DNA of 64,000 nucleotides from Winogradskyella eckloniae (lineage in GTDB: Bacteria > Bacteroidota > Bacteroidia > Flavobacteriales > Flavobacteriaceae): contig NZ_JABRWP010000006.1 of the NCBI RefSeq assembly GCF_013249045.1, positions 124,001-188,000 on the forward strand, read 5' to 3'. Position numbers and translations under genes: made by a program. The notes beneath the pieces were generated by a model. It was given only the letters and a program-made list of their open reading frames with translations. It had not been told where the DNA came from and ran no database searches. Below, piece by piece: positions 51,341 to 62,600 of the stretch. How positions within the stretch are numbered: position 1 is the first letter of the stretch; every line of letters begins with the position of its first letter.

Positions 51341-52528
51341 ATGGCAAAGGCAACTTTCGATCGTTCAAAACCACACTTAAACATTGGTACTATTGGACAC
51401 GTAGATCACGGTAAAACAACTTTAACTGCTGCTATTACTAAAGTATTAGCTGATGCAGGTTTATCTGAGGCAAGATCATTTGATCAAATTGATAACGCAC
51501 CAGAAGAAAAAGAAAGAGGTATAACTATTAATACTTCTCACGTAGAATATGCAACTGCTAATCGTCATTACGCTCACGTTGACTGTCCAGGTCACGCGGA
51601 TTACGTAAAGAACATGGTTACTGGTGCTGCTCAAATGGATGGTGCTATATTAGTTGTTGCTGCAACAGATGGTCCTATGCCACAAACTCGTGAGCATATC
51701 TTACTTGGTCGTCAGGTAGGTATTCCTCGTATCGTTGTATTCATGAATAAAGTGGATATGGTTGATGATGAAGAGTTATTAGAATTAGTAGAAATGGAAA
51801 TCAGAGATTTATTATCATTCTATGAATATGATGGTGATAATGGTCCTGTAGTAGCAGGTTCTGCTTTAGGTGCACTTAACGGTGAGCAAAAGTGGGTTGA
51901 TACTGTAATGGAGTTAATGAAGCAAGTTGATGAGTGGATTGAGGAGCCTGTTCGTGATATGGATAAGCCTTTCTTAATGCCTATTGAAGATGTGTTTTCG
52001 ATTACAGGTCGTGGTACAGTAGCAACTGGTCGTATTGAAACTGGTGTTGCTAACACAGGAGATCCTGTTGAGATTATTGGTATGGGTGCTGAGAAATTAA
52101 CATCTACTATTACTGGTATCGAAATGTTCCGTCAAATATTAGATAGAGGTGAAGCTGGTGATAATGCTGGTATCTTATTAAGAGGTATTGAGAAAACTCA
52201 AATTTCTAGAGGTATGGTAATTACAAAACCAGGTTCTGTAACACCTCACTCTAAATTTAAAGCAGAGGTTTATATCCTTAAAAAAGAAGAAGGTGGACGT
52301 CATACACCATTCCATAATAACTACCGTCCTCAGTTCTACGTACGTACAACTGACGTAACAGGAAATATTGCACTTCCTGATGGTGTTGAAATGGTAATGC
52401 CAGGTGATAACTTAACAATTACTGTTGAGTTGATTAACACAATTGCAATGAACGTAGGTTTACGTTTCGCTATCCGTGAAGGTGGTAGAACAGTTGGTGC
52501 TGGTCAGGTTACTGAAATTTTAGACTAA
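51341..52528 (+). CDS. tuf: elongation factor Tu
   Basis: 395 residues. GTPase that delivers aminoacyl-tRNA to the ribosome. G1 [10 protein letters not shown], switch I EERGITIN, G3 [13 protein letters not shown]4 NKVD, followed by domains 2 and 3 with [21 protein letters not shown] and [21 protein letters not shown], all near identical to known EF-Tu. Start ATGGCAAAGGCAACT is the standard one. It sits after four tRNA genes on the same strand and before tRNA-Trp, the common Bacteroidota arrangement, so tRNA and mRNA processing probably share one transcript. Confidence 0.98.
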   Translation: MAKATFDRSKPHLNIGTIGHVDHGKTTLTAAITKVLADAGLSEARSFDQIDNAPEEKERGITINTSHVEYATANRHYAHVDCPGHADYVKNMVTGAAQMDGAILVVAATDGPMPQTREHILLGRQVGIPRIVVFMNKVDMVDDEELLELVEMEIRDLLSFYEYDGDNGPVVAGSALGALNGEQKWVDTVMELMKQVDEWIEEPVRDMDKPFLMPIEDVFSITGRGTVATGRIETGVANTGDPVEIIGMGAEKLTSTITGIEMFRQILDRGEAGDNAGILLRGIEKTQISRGMVITKPGSVTPHSKFKAEVYILKKEEGGRHTPFHNNYRPQFYVRTTDVTGNIALPDGVEMVMPGDNLTITVELINTIAMNVGLRFAIREGGRTVGAGQVTEILD

Positions 52529-52551
52529 ACAAAATAGTAAAATAATTAATT

Positions 52552-52579
52552 AAGGTGTCCTGATATTTCGGGATGCCTT
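52552..52579 (+). terminator. hairpin between tuf and tRNA-Trp
   Basis: AAGGTGTCC pairs with GGATGCCTT (9 bp, two G-U pairs) around a TGATATTTCG loop. The T-run after it is poor (ATTATTGTTT), so it may be a processing or partial termination site. Confidence 0.5.
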
Positions 52580-52590
52580 GATTATTGTTT

Positions 52591-52663
52591 ACGGGTTTAG
52601 CTCAGTTGGTAGAGCACTGGTCTCCAAAACCAGGTGTCGGGAGTTCGAGTCTCTCAACCCGTG
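52591..52663 (+). tRNA. tRNA-Trp (anticodon CCA)
   Basis: 73 bases; acceptor ACGGGTT/AACCCGT, D-arm TAGCTCAGTTGGTAGAGC, anticodon stem CTGGT/ACCAG with loop CTCCAAA, T-arm GGGAGTTCGAGTCTCTC. Located between tuf and secE as usual. Confidence 0.95.
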
Positions 52664-52709
52664 CAACTTATATAGATCAAATAGAGATCTTAAAAATAAA
52701 ATAAATCAA

Positions 52710-52904
52710 ATGGCAGGATTAATAACATATATAAAAGAATCGTTTGAAGAGTTGAAAAACAATGTGTCTTGGACACCTTGGCCTGAAGCTCAAAAACTGA
52801 CAGTGATTGTAGCTGTTTTTTCAATTATTTTTTCATTAGCTATTTGGGGAGTTGATACTGTTTTTAGTAAAGCAGTTAAGGCTTATTTTGAAATGATTCA
52901 CTAA
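52710..52904 (+). CDS. secE: preprotein translocase subunit SecE
   Basis: 64 residues from the ATG at 52710; an open frame extends upstream through the tRNA-Trp gene but is not coding. Short bacterial SecE with an amphipathic helix LITYIKESFEELKNNVSWTPWPEAQ, the conserved WTPWPEAQ corner, and one membrane helix (LTVIVAVFSIIFSLAIWGV). It clamps SecY in the inner-membrane translocon. Next gene nusG starts 19 bases later, the usual order. Confidence 0.95.
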   Translation: MAGLITYIKESFEELKNNVSWTPWPEAQKLTVIVAVFSIIFSLAIWGVDTVFSKAVKAYFEMIH

Positions 52905-52923
52905 CAAATATACAATTAAGAAG

Positions 52924-53469
52924 ATGTCTGAAAAAAAATGGTATGTTGTTAGAGCAGTAAGTGGCCAAGAAAATAAAATCAAAACCTATATAGAAAATGA
53001 AATTTCTAGATTAGGGTTAGGTGATTTTGTTGATCAAGTATTGGTACCAACTGAAAAGGTTATTCAAATTCGTAACGGTAAGAAAATACAAAAAGAGAAA
53101 GTGTATTTTCCAGGTTATATTATGGTGCAAGCCAATTTAAGTGGTGAAATACCTCATATTATAAAGTCAATTACAAACGTTATTGGTTTTTTAGGTGAGA
53201 CTAAAGGAGGTGATCCTGTGCCATTAAGACAGTCTGAAGTAAATAGGATGTTAGGTAAAGTAGATGAATTATCTGTTGAAGCTGATGCTAACGTTGCAAT
53301 TCCTTATACTAAAGGTGAAACTGTTAAAGTTATTGATGGACCATTCAACGGGTTTGATGGAACTATTGAAAAAATAAATGAAGAAAAGCGTAAGCTAGAA
53401 GTAATGGTAAAGATTTTTGGAAGAAAAACGCCATTAGAATTAAGCTATATGCAAGTAGAGAAAGTTTAA
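52924..53469 (+). CDS. nusG: transcription termination/antitermination factor NusG
   Basis: 181 residues. NGN domain with KKWYVVRAVSGQENKIKTYIE, then YFPGYIMVQANL and GFLGETKGGDPVPLRQSEV, followed by the KOW domain GETVKVIDGPFNGFDGTIEKI near residues 128-150. NusG binds RNA polymerase and couples it to Rho or ribosomes. Length is normal and no insertion is present. Part of the secE-nusG-rplK-rplA-rplJ-rplL run. Confidence 0.97.
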   Translation: MSEKKWYVVRAVSGQENKIKTYIENEISRLGLGDFVDQVLVPTEKVIQIRNGKKIQKEKVYFPGYIMVQANLSGEIPHIIKSITNVIGFLGETKGGDPVPLRQSEVNRMLGKVDELSVEADANVAIPYTKGETVKVIDGPFNGFDGTIEKINEEKRKLEVMVKIFGRKTPLELSYMQVEKV

Positions 53470-53537
53470 TAATTGTTACAATAAAGAGCGTAATATCTAT
53501 GCTTCCAAAAATAGATAGGCGTAATAAACATTAAGAA

Positions 53538-53978
53538 ATGGCAAAAGAAATAGACAAAGTAGTTAAGCTACAAGTTCGGGGAGGTGCTGCGAATCCATCG
53601 CCACCGGTAGGACCCGCTTTAGGTGCCGCTGGAGTTAATATCATGGAGTTCTGTAAGCAATTTAATGCTAGAACTCAAGATAAAGCAGGTAAAGTATTAC
53701 CTGTTGTGATCTCTGTTTACAAAGATAAATCATTTGAATTTGTAATCAAGACACCACCAGCAGCAGTACAATTATTAGAAGCGGCCAAATTAAAGAAAGG
53801 ATCAGGAGAACCAAACCGACGTAAAGTAGCAAAAGTAACTTGGGATCAAGTTAAGGCAATTGCAGAAGATAAAATGGTTGATTTAAATGCTTTTGAGATC
53901 GAATCAGCTATGAAAATGGTTGCCGGTACAGCAAGATCAATGGGTATCACTGTTAAAGGAGGAGAAGCTCCAAACTAA
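53538..53978 (+). CDS. rplK: 50S ribosomal protein L11
   Basis: 146 residues. N-terminal [37 protein letters not shown], the segment that folds over the GTPase-associated centre of 23S rRNA, and C-terminal KEVMDLNAF-like region with [10 protein letters not shown] at the end. Standard length. Followed by rplA after 11 bases. Confidence 0.98.
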   Translation: MAKEIDKVVKLQVRGGAANPSPPVGPALGAAGVNIMEFCKQFNARTQDKAGKVLPVVISVYKDKSFEFVIKTPPAAVQLLEAAKLKKGSGEPNRRKVAKVTWDQVKAIAEDKMVDLNAFEIESAMKMVAGTARSMGITVKGGEAPN

Positions 53979-53989
53979 ATTTTTTAGAA

Positions 53990-54679
53990 ATGGCAAGATT
54001 AACAAAGAAAAAAAAGGAAGCACAAGCGAAGGTAGATAAAAACAAAGTCTATTCTTTAGAAGAAGCTTCAGCATTACTAAAAGAAATTACATATACAAAG
54101 TTTGATGCTTCAGTTGATTTAGCGATCAGATTAGGAGTTGATCCTCGTAAAGCGAATCAAATGGTTCGTGGTGTAGTTTCATTACCACATGGTACTGGTA
54201 AAGATATGAAGGTGCTAGCACTTGTTACTCCAGATAAAGAAGACGAAGCTAAAGAAGCAGGCGCTGATTATGTTGGATTAGATGAGTACTTACAAAAAAT
54301 TAAAGATGGTTGGACAGATGTTGACGTTATCGTTACAATGCCAAGCATTATGGGTAAGTTAGGACCATTAGGTAGAGTTTTAGGACCAAGAGGTCTTATG
54401 CCAAACCCTAAGACGGGAACAGTAACAATGGATGTAGCGAAAGCAGTATCTGAAGTTAAAGCTGGTAAAATAGATTTTAAAGTAGATAAAACAGGTATAA
54501 TTCATGCACCAATAGGTAAGGCGTCATTTAGTACGGATAAAATTATTGGAAATGCTAAAGAATTGTTGTCTACAATAATTAAATTAAAGCCAACTGCCTC
54601 TAAAGGAACTTACGTAAAGAGCATTTATATGTCTAGTACAATGAGTCCAAGTATAGCAGTTGATACAAAAATAGGATAG
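53990..54679 (+). CDS. rplA: 50S ribosomal protein L1
   Basis: 229 residues. [30 protein letters not shown] start, [35 protein letters not shown] and a C-terminal [17 protein letters not shown], all diagnostic for L1. It forms the L1 stalk and can repress its own operon in other bacteria; no leader hairpin for such control was recognised here. Nineteen bases before rplJ. Confidence 0.98.
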   Translation: MARLTKKKKEAQAKVDKNKVYSLEEASALLKEITYTKFDASVDLAIRLGVDPRKANQMVRGVVSLPHGTGKDMKVLALVTPDKEDEAKEAGADYVGLDEYLQKIKDGWTDVDVIVTMPSIMGKLGPLGRVLGPRGLMPNPKTGTVTMDVAKAVSEVKAGKIDFKVDKTGIIHAPIGKASFSTDKIIGNAKELLSTIIKLKPTASKGTYVKSIYMSSTMSPSIAVDTKIG

Positions 54680-54698
54680 TAGTTAAACTTAGAACATT

Positions 54699-55220
54699 AT
54701 GACAAGAGAAGAAAAATCCCAAGTAATTGAAGAGTTGACTGCTCAATTAGCAGATAATACAAATATCTATTTAACGGATATTTCTGGATTAGATGCAGCA
54801 ACAACTTCAAATTTAAGAAGAGCATGTTTCAAGTCTAACATAAAGTTAGCTGTTGTAAAGAATACACTTTTAGAGAAAGCAATGAATGCATCGGATAAGG
54901 ATTTCGGTGATTTACCTTCAACTTTAAAAGGGAATACGTCAGTAATGTATTCTGAAACAGGAAATGCTCCAGCTAAAGTAATAAAAGAATTCCGTAAAAA
55001 ATCTGAAAAGCCTTTATTAAAAGGAGCTTTTATTGAGGAGTCTATTTACATTGGCGATGATTTATTAGATGCCTTAGTAGATATTAAGTCGAGAGAAGAA
55101 CTTATTGGTGAAATTGTAACATTGTTACAATCTCCTGCTAAGAATGTTATCTCAGCGCTTAAATCAAGTGGTGGAACCATTGCAGGTATCGTAAAAACAT
55201 TATCTGAAAGAGAAGGATAA
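54699..55220 (+). CDS. rplJ: 50S ribosomal protein L10
   Basis: 173 residues. Start MTREEKSQVIEELTAQLADNTNIYLTDISGL, then LRRACFKSNIKLAVVKNTLLEKAM and GNTSVMYSETGNAPAKVIKEF. L10 is the base of the L12 stalk. The gap between rplA and rplJ is too short for the L10 leader found in some other bacteria. 55 bases to rplL. Confidence 0.97.
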   Translation: MTREEKSQVIEELTAQLADNTNIYLTDISGLDAATTSNLRRACFKSNIKLAVVKNTLLEKAMNASDKDFGDLPSTLKGNTSVMYSETGNAPAKVIKEFRKKSEKPLLKGAFIEESIYIGDDLLDALVDIKSREELIGEIVTLLQSPAKNVISALKSSGGTIAGIVKTLSEREG

Positions 55221-55275
55221 ACACATTACACAAAAGAAAATTAAATTATAACACACATTATTAAACAATAGAAAA

Positions 55276-55650
55276 ATGGCAGATTTAAAAGATTTCGCAG
55301 AACAATTAGTTAATTTAACAGTAAAAGAAGTTAACGAATTAGCAACTATATTAAAAGATGAGTACGGTATTGAGCCTGCTGCTGCTGCTGTAGCAGTTGC
55401 TGCTGGTGGTGCTGGTGGTGGCGATGCTGCTGAAGAGCAAACTGAATTTGACGTAATTTTAAAGGCGGCTGGTGCTTCTAAATTAGCTGTAGTAAAGTTA
55501 GTTAAGGAATTAACTGGTTTAGGTTTAAAAGAAGCTAAAGGTTTAGTTGACGATGCACCAAGTGCTATCAAAGAAGGTGTAGCTAAAGACGAAGCTGAGG
55601 CATTAAAATCTCAGTTAGAAGAGGCTGGCGCTGAAGTTGAGCTTAAGTAA
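55276..55650 (+). CDS. rplL: 50S ribosomal protein L7/L12
   Basis: 124 residues. N-terminal dimer domain [27 protein letters not shown], an Ala/Gly-rich hinge (residues about 35-52), then the C-terminal domain [49 protein letters not shown] that contacts translation factors. Ordinary length. Followed by two hairpins before rpoB. Confidence 0.98.
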   Translation: MADLKDFAEQLVNLTVKEVNELATILKDEYGIEPAAAAVAVAAGGAGGGDAAEEQTEFDVILKAAGASKLAVVKLVKELTGLGLKEAKGLVDDAPSAIKEGVAKDEAEALKSQLEEAGAEVELK

Positions 55651-55672
55651 GCTTATCTCATTTACATTACAA

Positions 55673-55708
55673 GGTTTAGGTCTAGAGTAGTGCTCTAAGA
55701 CCTAAACC
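55673..55708 (+). terminator. long hairpin between rplL and rpoB
   Basis: GGTTTAGGTCT / AGACCTAAACC, perfect 11-bp stem, with an inner AGAG/CTCT stem. There is only ATTTTG after it, so partial terminator or RNase III-type processing site as known for the rplL-rpoB gap in other bacteria. Confidence 0.6.
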
Positions 55709-55715
55709 ATTTTGT

Positions 55716-55743
55716 GTATATAAACGTTATATACATTTTTTAG
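55716..55743 (+). terminator. second hairpin before rpoB
   Basis: GTATATAA-ACG-TTATATAC, perfect 8-bp AT-rich stem followed by ATTTTTTAG. Could be an attenuator. It ends about 29 bases before the rpoB ATG. Confidence 0.45.
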
Positions 55744-55771
55744 TTTTTATTTAATAAAATCTCGTTCATCA

Positions 55772-58700
55772 ATGTTAGCAAAAAAGGCTGAAAGAATTAA
55801 TTTCTCTTCTATTGTAAATAGAACAGATTACCCAGACTTTTTGGATATCCAAATTAAATCCTTCCAGGATTTTTTCCAATTAGAAACAAAGTCAGAAGAA
55901 AGAGGTACTGAAGGTTTATATAACACCTTCATGGAGAACTTCCCAATAACAGATACACGTAATCAATTCGTATTAGAATTTTTAGATTACTTTATTGATC
56001 CACCAAGATATTCTATAGAAGAATGTATTGAAAGAGGATTAACGTATAGTGTACCGTTAAAAGCAAGATTGAAGTTATATTGTACAGATCCAGAACATGA
56101 AGATTTCGAAACCATAGTTCAGGATGTATATTTAGGTACCATACCTTATATGACACCAAGTGGAACGTTTTGTATCAATGGTGCAGAACGTGTTGTAGTT
56201 TCTCAATTACATAGATCACCAGGTGTATTCTTTAGCCAATCTTTCCATGCTAATGGAACTAAATTATATTCTGCAAGAGTTATTCCTTTTAAAGGGTCTT
56301 GGATAGAATTTGCTACGGATATCAATCAGGTAATGTATGCTTATATTGATAGAAAGAAAAAGCTACCTGTAACAACATTATTTAGAGCGATTGGTTTTGA
56401 ACGTGATAAAGATATACTAGAAATTTTTGACCTTGCTGAAGAAGTAAAGGTTTCAAAATCTGGATTAAAAAAGGTCATTGGTCGTAAATTAGCGGCTCGT
56501 GTTCTTAATACATGGCATGAAGATTTCGTTGATGAAGATACTGGAGAAGTAGTATCTATTGAGCGTAACGAAATTGTTTTAGACCGTGACACAATAATAG
56601 ATAAAGATAATATTGAAGAAATTCTTGAGGCAGAAGTAAAAACTGTTCTTTTACATAAAGAGAGTTCGCAACAAGGAGATTACGCAATTATTCATAATAC
56701 ATTACAAAAAGATCCAACAAATTCTGAAAAAGAAGCTGTTGAGCATATTTATCGTCAATTACGTAATGCTGAGCCGCCAGATGAGGAGACAGCACGTGGT
56801 ATTATAGATAAATTATTCTTTTCTGACCAACGTTACTCTTTAGGAGAAGTAGGTCGTTACAGAATGAACAAAAAACTACAGTTAGATATCGGCATGGACA
56901 AACAAGTTTTGACCAAAGAAGATATCATAACGATTATAAAATATTTAATTGAGTTAATTAACTCTAAAGCTGAGATTGATGATATTGATCACTTATCTAA
57001 CCGTCGTGTACGTACTGTAGGTGAGCAGTTATCTTCTCAATTTGGTGTTGGTTTAGCACGTATGGCACGTACTATTCGTGAACGTATGAATGTACGTGAT
57101 AACGAAGTATTTACACCAATTGATTTAATTAATGCTAAGACATTATCGTCTGTAATTAATTCGTTCTTTGGAACAAATCAGTTATCTCAATTTATGGATC
57201 AAACCAATCCTTTAGCAGAAATTACGCATAAGCGTCGTTTATCAGCTTTAGGACCAGGTGGTTTATCTAGAGAAAGAGCAGGTTTCGAGGTACGAGATGT
57301 TCACTATACGCATTATGGACGTTTATGTCCTATTGAAACACCAGAGGGACCTAATATTGGATTAATATCATCATTATCGGTATTCGCAAAAGTGAATTCA
57401 ATGGGATTCATTGAAACACCATACCGTAAGGTCGAAGAAGGTGTGGTTGATATTAAAAACGCTCCAACATATTTAAGTGCTGAAGAGGAAGAGAATATGT
57501 TAATCGCTCAGGCAACTATTAAAGTTGATGATGACGGAAAAATTTTAGAAGATAAAATTATTTCACGTCAAGAAGGTGATTTCCCAGTTATTGATCCTTC
57601 GCAAGTAGATTATACAGATGTGGCTCCAAACCAAATTACATCGATATCTGCTTCTTTAATTCCGTTCTTAGAACATGATGATGCCAACCGTGCATTAATG
57701 GGATCTAACATGATGCGTCAGGCTGTACCTTTATTAAGACCTGAAGCACCGATTGTAGGAACAGGTTTAGAACGTCAAGTAGCTTCAGATTCAAGAGTAT
57801 TAATAAATGCTGAAGGCGCAGGTACTGTAGAGTATGTTGACGCTGAAAAAATAACGATTAGATACGAACGTACTGAAGAAGAGGCAATGGTTAGTTTTGA
57901 TAGTGATACTAAAACTTATCCATTAGTTAAATTTAGAAAAACTAACCAAGGAACTTCAATTAACCTTAAACCAATTGTAGAAAAAGGTGATAAAGTTTCT
58001 AAAGGGCAAGTTCTATGTCAAGGTTATGCCACCGAAAACGGTGAATTAGCACTAGGTAGAAATATGAAAGTAGCCTTTATGCCATGGAAAGGGTATAACT
58101 TTGAGGATGCGATTGTAATTTCTGAAAAGGTGGTTAGAGAAGATGTATTTACATCTATTCATATTGATGAGTATTCATTAGAAGTAAGAGATACTAAATT
58201 AGGTAATGAAGAATTAACCAATGACATTCCTAATGTTTCTGAAGAAGCTACAAAAGATTTAGATGAAAATGGTATGATTCGTATTGGTGCGGAAATCAAA
58301 CCAGGTGATATCTTAATTGGTAAAATTACGCCTAAAGGAGAATCAGATCCAACGCCAGAAGAAAAACTTCTAAGAGCAATCTTTGGTGATAAAGCTGGAG
58401 ATGTAAAAGATGCTTCTTTAAAAGCTTCGCCATCTCTTAATGGTGTAGTCATTAATAAAAAATTATTTGCTAGAGCTGTAAAAGATAAGCGCAAGAGAGC
58501 ACAAGACAAAGAAGATATCGAAGCATTAGAAAATGCTTATGATAACAGATTTGATGAGCTTAAAAATATACTTGTTGAAAAATTATTCAACATAGTAAAT
58601 GGAAAAACAGCTCAGGGCATTTATAATGATTTAGGAGAAGAAATTATTCCAAAAGGTAAAAAGTATACCTTAAAAATGTTAAATGCAGTAGATGACTATA

Positions 58701-59584
58701 CGCATTTAACTTCAGGAAAATGGACAACGGATGATCATACAAATGAACTTGTTGCAGATTTAATCCATAATTATAAAATTAAGGAAAATGATCTTCAAGG
58801 GTCTTTAAGACGAGAAAAGTTTACAGTTTCTGTAGGTGATGAGTTACCAGCAGGTATCATTAAATTAGCTAAGGTTTATATTGCTAAAAAGCGTAAACTA
58901 AAAGTTGGTGATAAAATGGCAGGTCGTCACGGTAACAAAGGTATTGTTGCTCGTATTGTACGTCAAGAAGATATGCCTTTCTTAGAAGATGGAACTCCAG
59001 TTGATATTGTATTAAATCCACTTGGTGTACCTTCTCGTATGAATATTGGTCAGATTTATGAAACCGTTTTAGGATGGGCTGGTCAAGATTTAGGTAAAAA
59101 ATACGCGACACCAATATTTGATGGTGCAACATTAGATCAAATTAATGCATATACAGATGAAGCTGGTATCCCAAGATTTGGTCATACATATCTCTATGAT
59201 GGAGGAACAGGTGATCGTTTTGATCAACCAGCAACAGTTGGTGTGATTTACATGATTAAACTTGGTCACATGATTGATGATAAAATGCACGCACGTTCTA
59301 TTGGACCATACTCATTAATTACGCAGCAACCATTAGGTGGTAAAGCGCAATTTGGTGGACAACGTTTTGGTGAAATGGAAGTTTGGGCACTTGAAGCATA
59401 TGGTGCATCAAGTACTTTACGAGAGATCTTAACTGTAAAATCAGATGATGTTATTGGTAGAGCTAAAACTTACGAAGCAATCGTTAAGGGAGAGCCAATG
59501 CCAGAACCAGGATTACCAGAATCATTCAACGTACTTATGCACGAATTGAAAGGTTTAGGTTTAGATATTAGATTAGAGGAATAA
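55772..59584 (+). CDS. rpoB: RNA polymerase beta subunit
   Basis: 1270 residues, full length for Bacteroidota. Rifampicin-region [34 protein letters not shown] is present and unaltered at the common resistance positions as far as I can read (the D in FMDQ, H in THKRR and S in RRLSAL). Other landmarks are [47 protein letters not shown] and the C-terminal [17 protein letters not shown]. It works with rpoC next door; 73 bases with a repeat-rich hairpin separate them. Confidence 0.98.
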   Translation: MLAKKAERINFSSIVNRTDYPDFLDIQIKSFQDFFQLETKSEERGTEGLYNTFMENFPITDTRNQFVLEFLDYFIDPPRYSIEECIERGLTYSVPLKARLKLYCTDPEHEDFETIVQDVYLGTIPYMTPSGTFCINGAERVVVSQLHRSPGVFFSQSFHANGTKLYSARVIPFKGSWIEFATDINQVMYAYIDRKKKLPVTTLFRAIGFERDKDILEIFDLAEEVKVSKSGLKKVIGRKLAARVLNTWHEDFVDEDTGEVVSIERNEIVLDRDTIIDKDNIEEILEAEVKTVLLHKESSQQGDYAIIHNTLQKDPTNSEKEAVEHIYRQLRNAEPPDEETARGIIDKLFFSDQRYSLGEVGRYRMNKKLQLDIGMDKQVLTKEDIITIIKYLIELINSKAEIDDIDHLSNRRVRTVGEQLSSQFGVGLARMARTIRERMNVRDNEVFTPIDLINAKTLSSVINSFFGTNQLSQFMDQTNPLAEITHKRRLSALGPGGLSRERAGFEVRDVHYTHYGRLCPIETPEGPNIGLISSLSVFAKVNSMGFIETPYRKVEEGVVDIKNAPTYLSAEEEENMLIAQATIKVDDDGKILEDKIISRQEGDFPVIDPSQVDYTDVAPNQITSISASLIPFLEHDDANRALMGSNMMRQAVPLLRPEAPIVGTGLERQVASDSRVLINAEGAGTVEYVDAEKITIRYERTEEEAMVSFDSDTKTYPLVKFRKTNQGTSINLKPIVEKGDKVSKGQVLCQGYATENGELALGRNMKVAFMPWKGYNFEDAIVISEKVVREDVFTSIHIDEYSLEVRDTKLGNEELTNDIPNVSEEATKDLDENGMIRIGAEIKPGDILIGKITPKGESDPTPEEKLLRAIFGDKAGDVKDASLKASPSLNGVVINKKLFARAVKDKRKRAQDKEDIEALENAYDNRFDELKNILVEKLFNIVNGKTAQGIYNDLGEEIIPKGKKYTLKMLNAVDDYTHLTSGKWTTDDHTNELVADLIHNYKIKENDLQGSLRREKFTVSVGDELPAGIIKLAKVYIAKKRKLKVGDKMAGRHGNKGIVARIVRQEDMPFLEDGTPVDIVLNPLGVPSRMNIGQIYETVLGWAGQDLGKKYATPIFDGATLDQINAYTDEAGIPRFGHTYLYDGGTGDRFDQPATVGVIYMIKLGHMIDDKMHARSIGPYSLITQQPLGGKAQFGGQRFGEMEVWALEAYGASSTLREILTVKSDDVIGRAKTYEAIVKGEPMPEPGLPESFNVLMHELKGLGLDIRLEE

Positions 59585-59595
59585 AAAATAGTAGG

Positions 59596-59648
59596 CAGTC
59601 GTCAGTATGCAATGAACACTGTGTACTGAAGACTGAAGACTGAATACT
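59596..59648. repeat. heptamer repeat and inverted repeat between rpoB and rpoC
   Basis: Three tandem units ACTGAAG, ACTGAAG, ACTGAAT plus ACT lie at 59625-59648. Upstream CAGTCGTCAGTA (59596-59607) is nearly the reverse complement of TACTGAAGACTG (59624-59635; one mismatch), so the RNA can fold into a hairpin inside the rpoBC message. Confidence 0.7.
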
Positions 59649-59657
59649 ATAAAGAAC

Positions 59658-62600
59658 ATGGCAAGAAAACAAGATAAGAATACAGTACAGAAATTTAATA
59701 AAATTTCTATTGGTTTAGCATCACCTGAGTCTGTTTTAGCAGCATCTCGAGGTGAGGTATTAAAGCCAGAAACTATTAATTATCGAACTCACAAACCAGA
59801 AAGAGATGGTTTGTTCTGTGAGCGAATTTTTGGTCCTGTAAAGGATTTTGAATGTGCTTGTGGTAAATATAAAAGAATACGCTACAAAGGAATTGTTTGT
59901 GACCGTTGTGGTGTTGAAGTAACTGAAAAGAAGGTACGTAGAGATAGAGTAGGACACATTAATTTAGTGGTTCCAGTAGCGCATATCTGGTATTTCCGTT
60001 CGTTACCAAATAAAATAGGTTACCTTCTTGGATTACCATCTAAGAAATTAGATATGATTATCTATTATGAGCGTTACGTGGTTATTCAACCAGGTATTGC
60101 AATGAATGCAGAAGGTGAGCCAATTCAAAAAATGGATTTCTTAACTGAAGAAGAATATTTAAATATTCTAGAAACTATTCCTCAAGAAAACCAATATTTA
60201 GACGATACAGACCCTAATAAGTTCATTGCTAAGATGGGTGCTGAGTGTTTAATTGATTTATTAGCAAGAATTGACTTAGATCAATTATCTTATGATTTAA
60301 GACATAAAGCGAATAATGAAACATCGAAGCAACGTAAGACAGAAGCATTAAAACGTCTACAAGTTGTAGAAGCGTTTAGAGATTCTAATGAAAACAGAGA
60401 GAACAGACCAGAATGGATGATCATGAAGGCTGTACCTGTAATTCCACCAGAATTAAGACCGTTAGTACCATTAGATGGTGGTCGTTTTGCAACTTCAGAT
60501 TTAAATGATTTATACCGTCGTGTAATTATCCGTAACAACCGTCTTAAGCGTTTGGTTGAGATAAAAGCACCAGAAGTAATTTTACGAAATGAAAAACGTA
60601 TGTTACAAGAGTCAGTAGATTCTTTATTTGATAACACGCGTAAATCTTCAGCAGTAAAAACAGATTCTAATAGACCATTAAAATCATTATCAGATTCACT
60701 TAAAGGTAAGCAAGGACGTTTCCGTCAAAACTTACTTGGTAAGCGTGTTGATTATTCTGCACGTTCTGTAATTGTTGTAGGACCAGAATTAAAATTATTT
60801 GAATGTGGATTGCCAAAAGGTATGGCAGCCGAACTTTATAAGCCTTTTATCATTAGAAAATTAATTGAAAGAGGTATTGTAAAAACGGTAAAATCTGCAA
60901 AGAAAATTATAGATAGAAAAGAGCCTGTAGTTTGGGATATCTTAGAGAATGTATTAAAAGGACATCCAGTTCTTTTAAACCGTGCTCCTACGTTACACAG
61001 ACTTGGTATACAAGCATTCCAACCAAAACTTATTGAAGGTAAAGCTATTCAGTTACACCCATTAGTGTGTACTGCATTTAATGCCGATTTCGATGGTGAC
61101 CAGATGGCTGTGCATTTACCATTAGGACCAGAAGCAATCTTAGAATGTCAATTATTAATGTTGGCTTCACATAATATTTTAAATCCAGCTAATGGATCTC
61201 CAGTGACGGTACCTTCTCAGGATATGGTACTTGGTTTATATTATATGACTAAGCTTCGTAAATCTACACCAGAAGTGCCTATTAAAGGAGAAGGTTTAAC
61301 GTTTTACTCGCCTCAAGAGGTTACAATTGCTTACAATGAAAAGCGTGTAGACTTAAATGCAGGTATTAAAGTTAGAACCTACGATTTTAATGAAGAAGGT
61401 GAATTAACAAAACAAATTATAGAGACTACTGTTGGTCGTGTACTTTTTAACGAAAAAGTGCCAGCAGCTGCAGGTTATATCAATGAGGTATTAACTAAAA
61501 AGTCTTTAAGAGAAATTATCCATGGTATCCTTAAAAAGACAAGTGTACCAGAAACGGCTGATTTCTTAGATGAAATAAAAACACAAGGTTATAAGTTTGC
61601 ATTCCAAGGTGGATTATCATTTAGTTTAGGTGATATTATTATACCTCAAGAAAAGCATGCTATGATCGATGCTGCTAATAAGCAAGTAGATGGTATTATG
61701 GGTAACTATAATATGGGTCTTATTACTAATAACGAACGTTATAATCAAGTTATTGATATATGGACATCTACCAATGCAGAATTGACAGAATTATCTATGA
61801 AGCGTATCCGTGAGGATCAGCAAGGATTTAACTCAGTATTTATGATGTTAGACTCTGGAGCTCGTGGATCTAAAGAGCAAATTCGTCAGTTAACAGGTAT
61901 GCGTGGATTAATGGCAAAGCCTAAAAAATCTAACGCAGGTGGAGGCGAAATTATTGAAAATCCAATTCTTTCAAACTTTAAAGAAGGACTTTCAATTTTA
62001 GAATACTTTATTTCTACTCACGGTGCACGTAAAGGTCTTGCAGATACGGCTCTTAAAACTGCTGATGCTGGTTACTTAACACGTCGTTTAGTAGATGTTT
62101 CGCAAGATGTTATTGTATACGAAGAAGACTGTGGAACATTAAGAGGTATTGAAGTAGCGGCACTTAAGAAAAATGAAGAGATTGTTGAGAGCTTAGAAGC
62201 TAGAATCGTTGGTAGAACATCACTTAATGATGTGTATGATCCATTAACTGAAGAATTATTAGTTGAAGCAGGAGGTCATATCGATGATATAATTGCTAAG
62301 AAAATTGGTAATTCTCCATTAGAGTCTATTGAAGTGCGTTCACCATTATCTTGTGAAGCTAAGAAAGGTATATGTGTTAAATGTTATGGTCGTAATCTTG
62401 CAACTGGTAAAATGGTTCAACGAGGTGAAGCTGTAGGAGTTGTTGCTGCTCAGTCTATTGGAGAACCAGGAACTCAGTTAACACTACGTACATTCCACGT
62501 AGGTGGTATTGCGGGTAACATTTCTGAGGATAACAAATTAACTGTTAAGTTTGATGGTATTGCCGAAATTGAAGATCTTAAAACTGTTAAATCAAAAGAT

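Noticed and set aside
52578-52709. Open frame upstream of SecE
   Set aside because: It is a read-through of tRNA-Trp; the standard SecE start is at 52710.
60290-60637. Minus-strand frames inside rpoB, rpoC, tuf and typA
   Set aside because: They are shadows of highly conserved genes on the plus strand.
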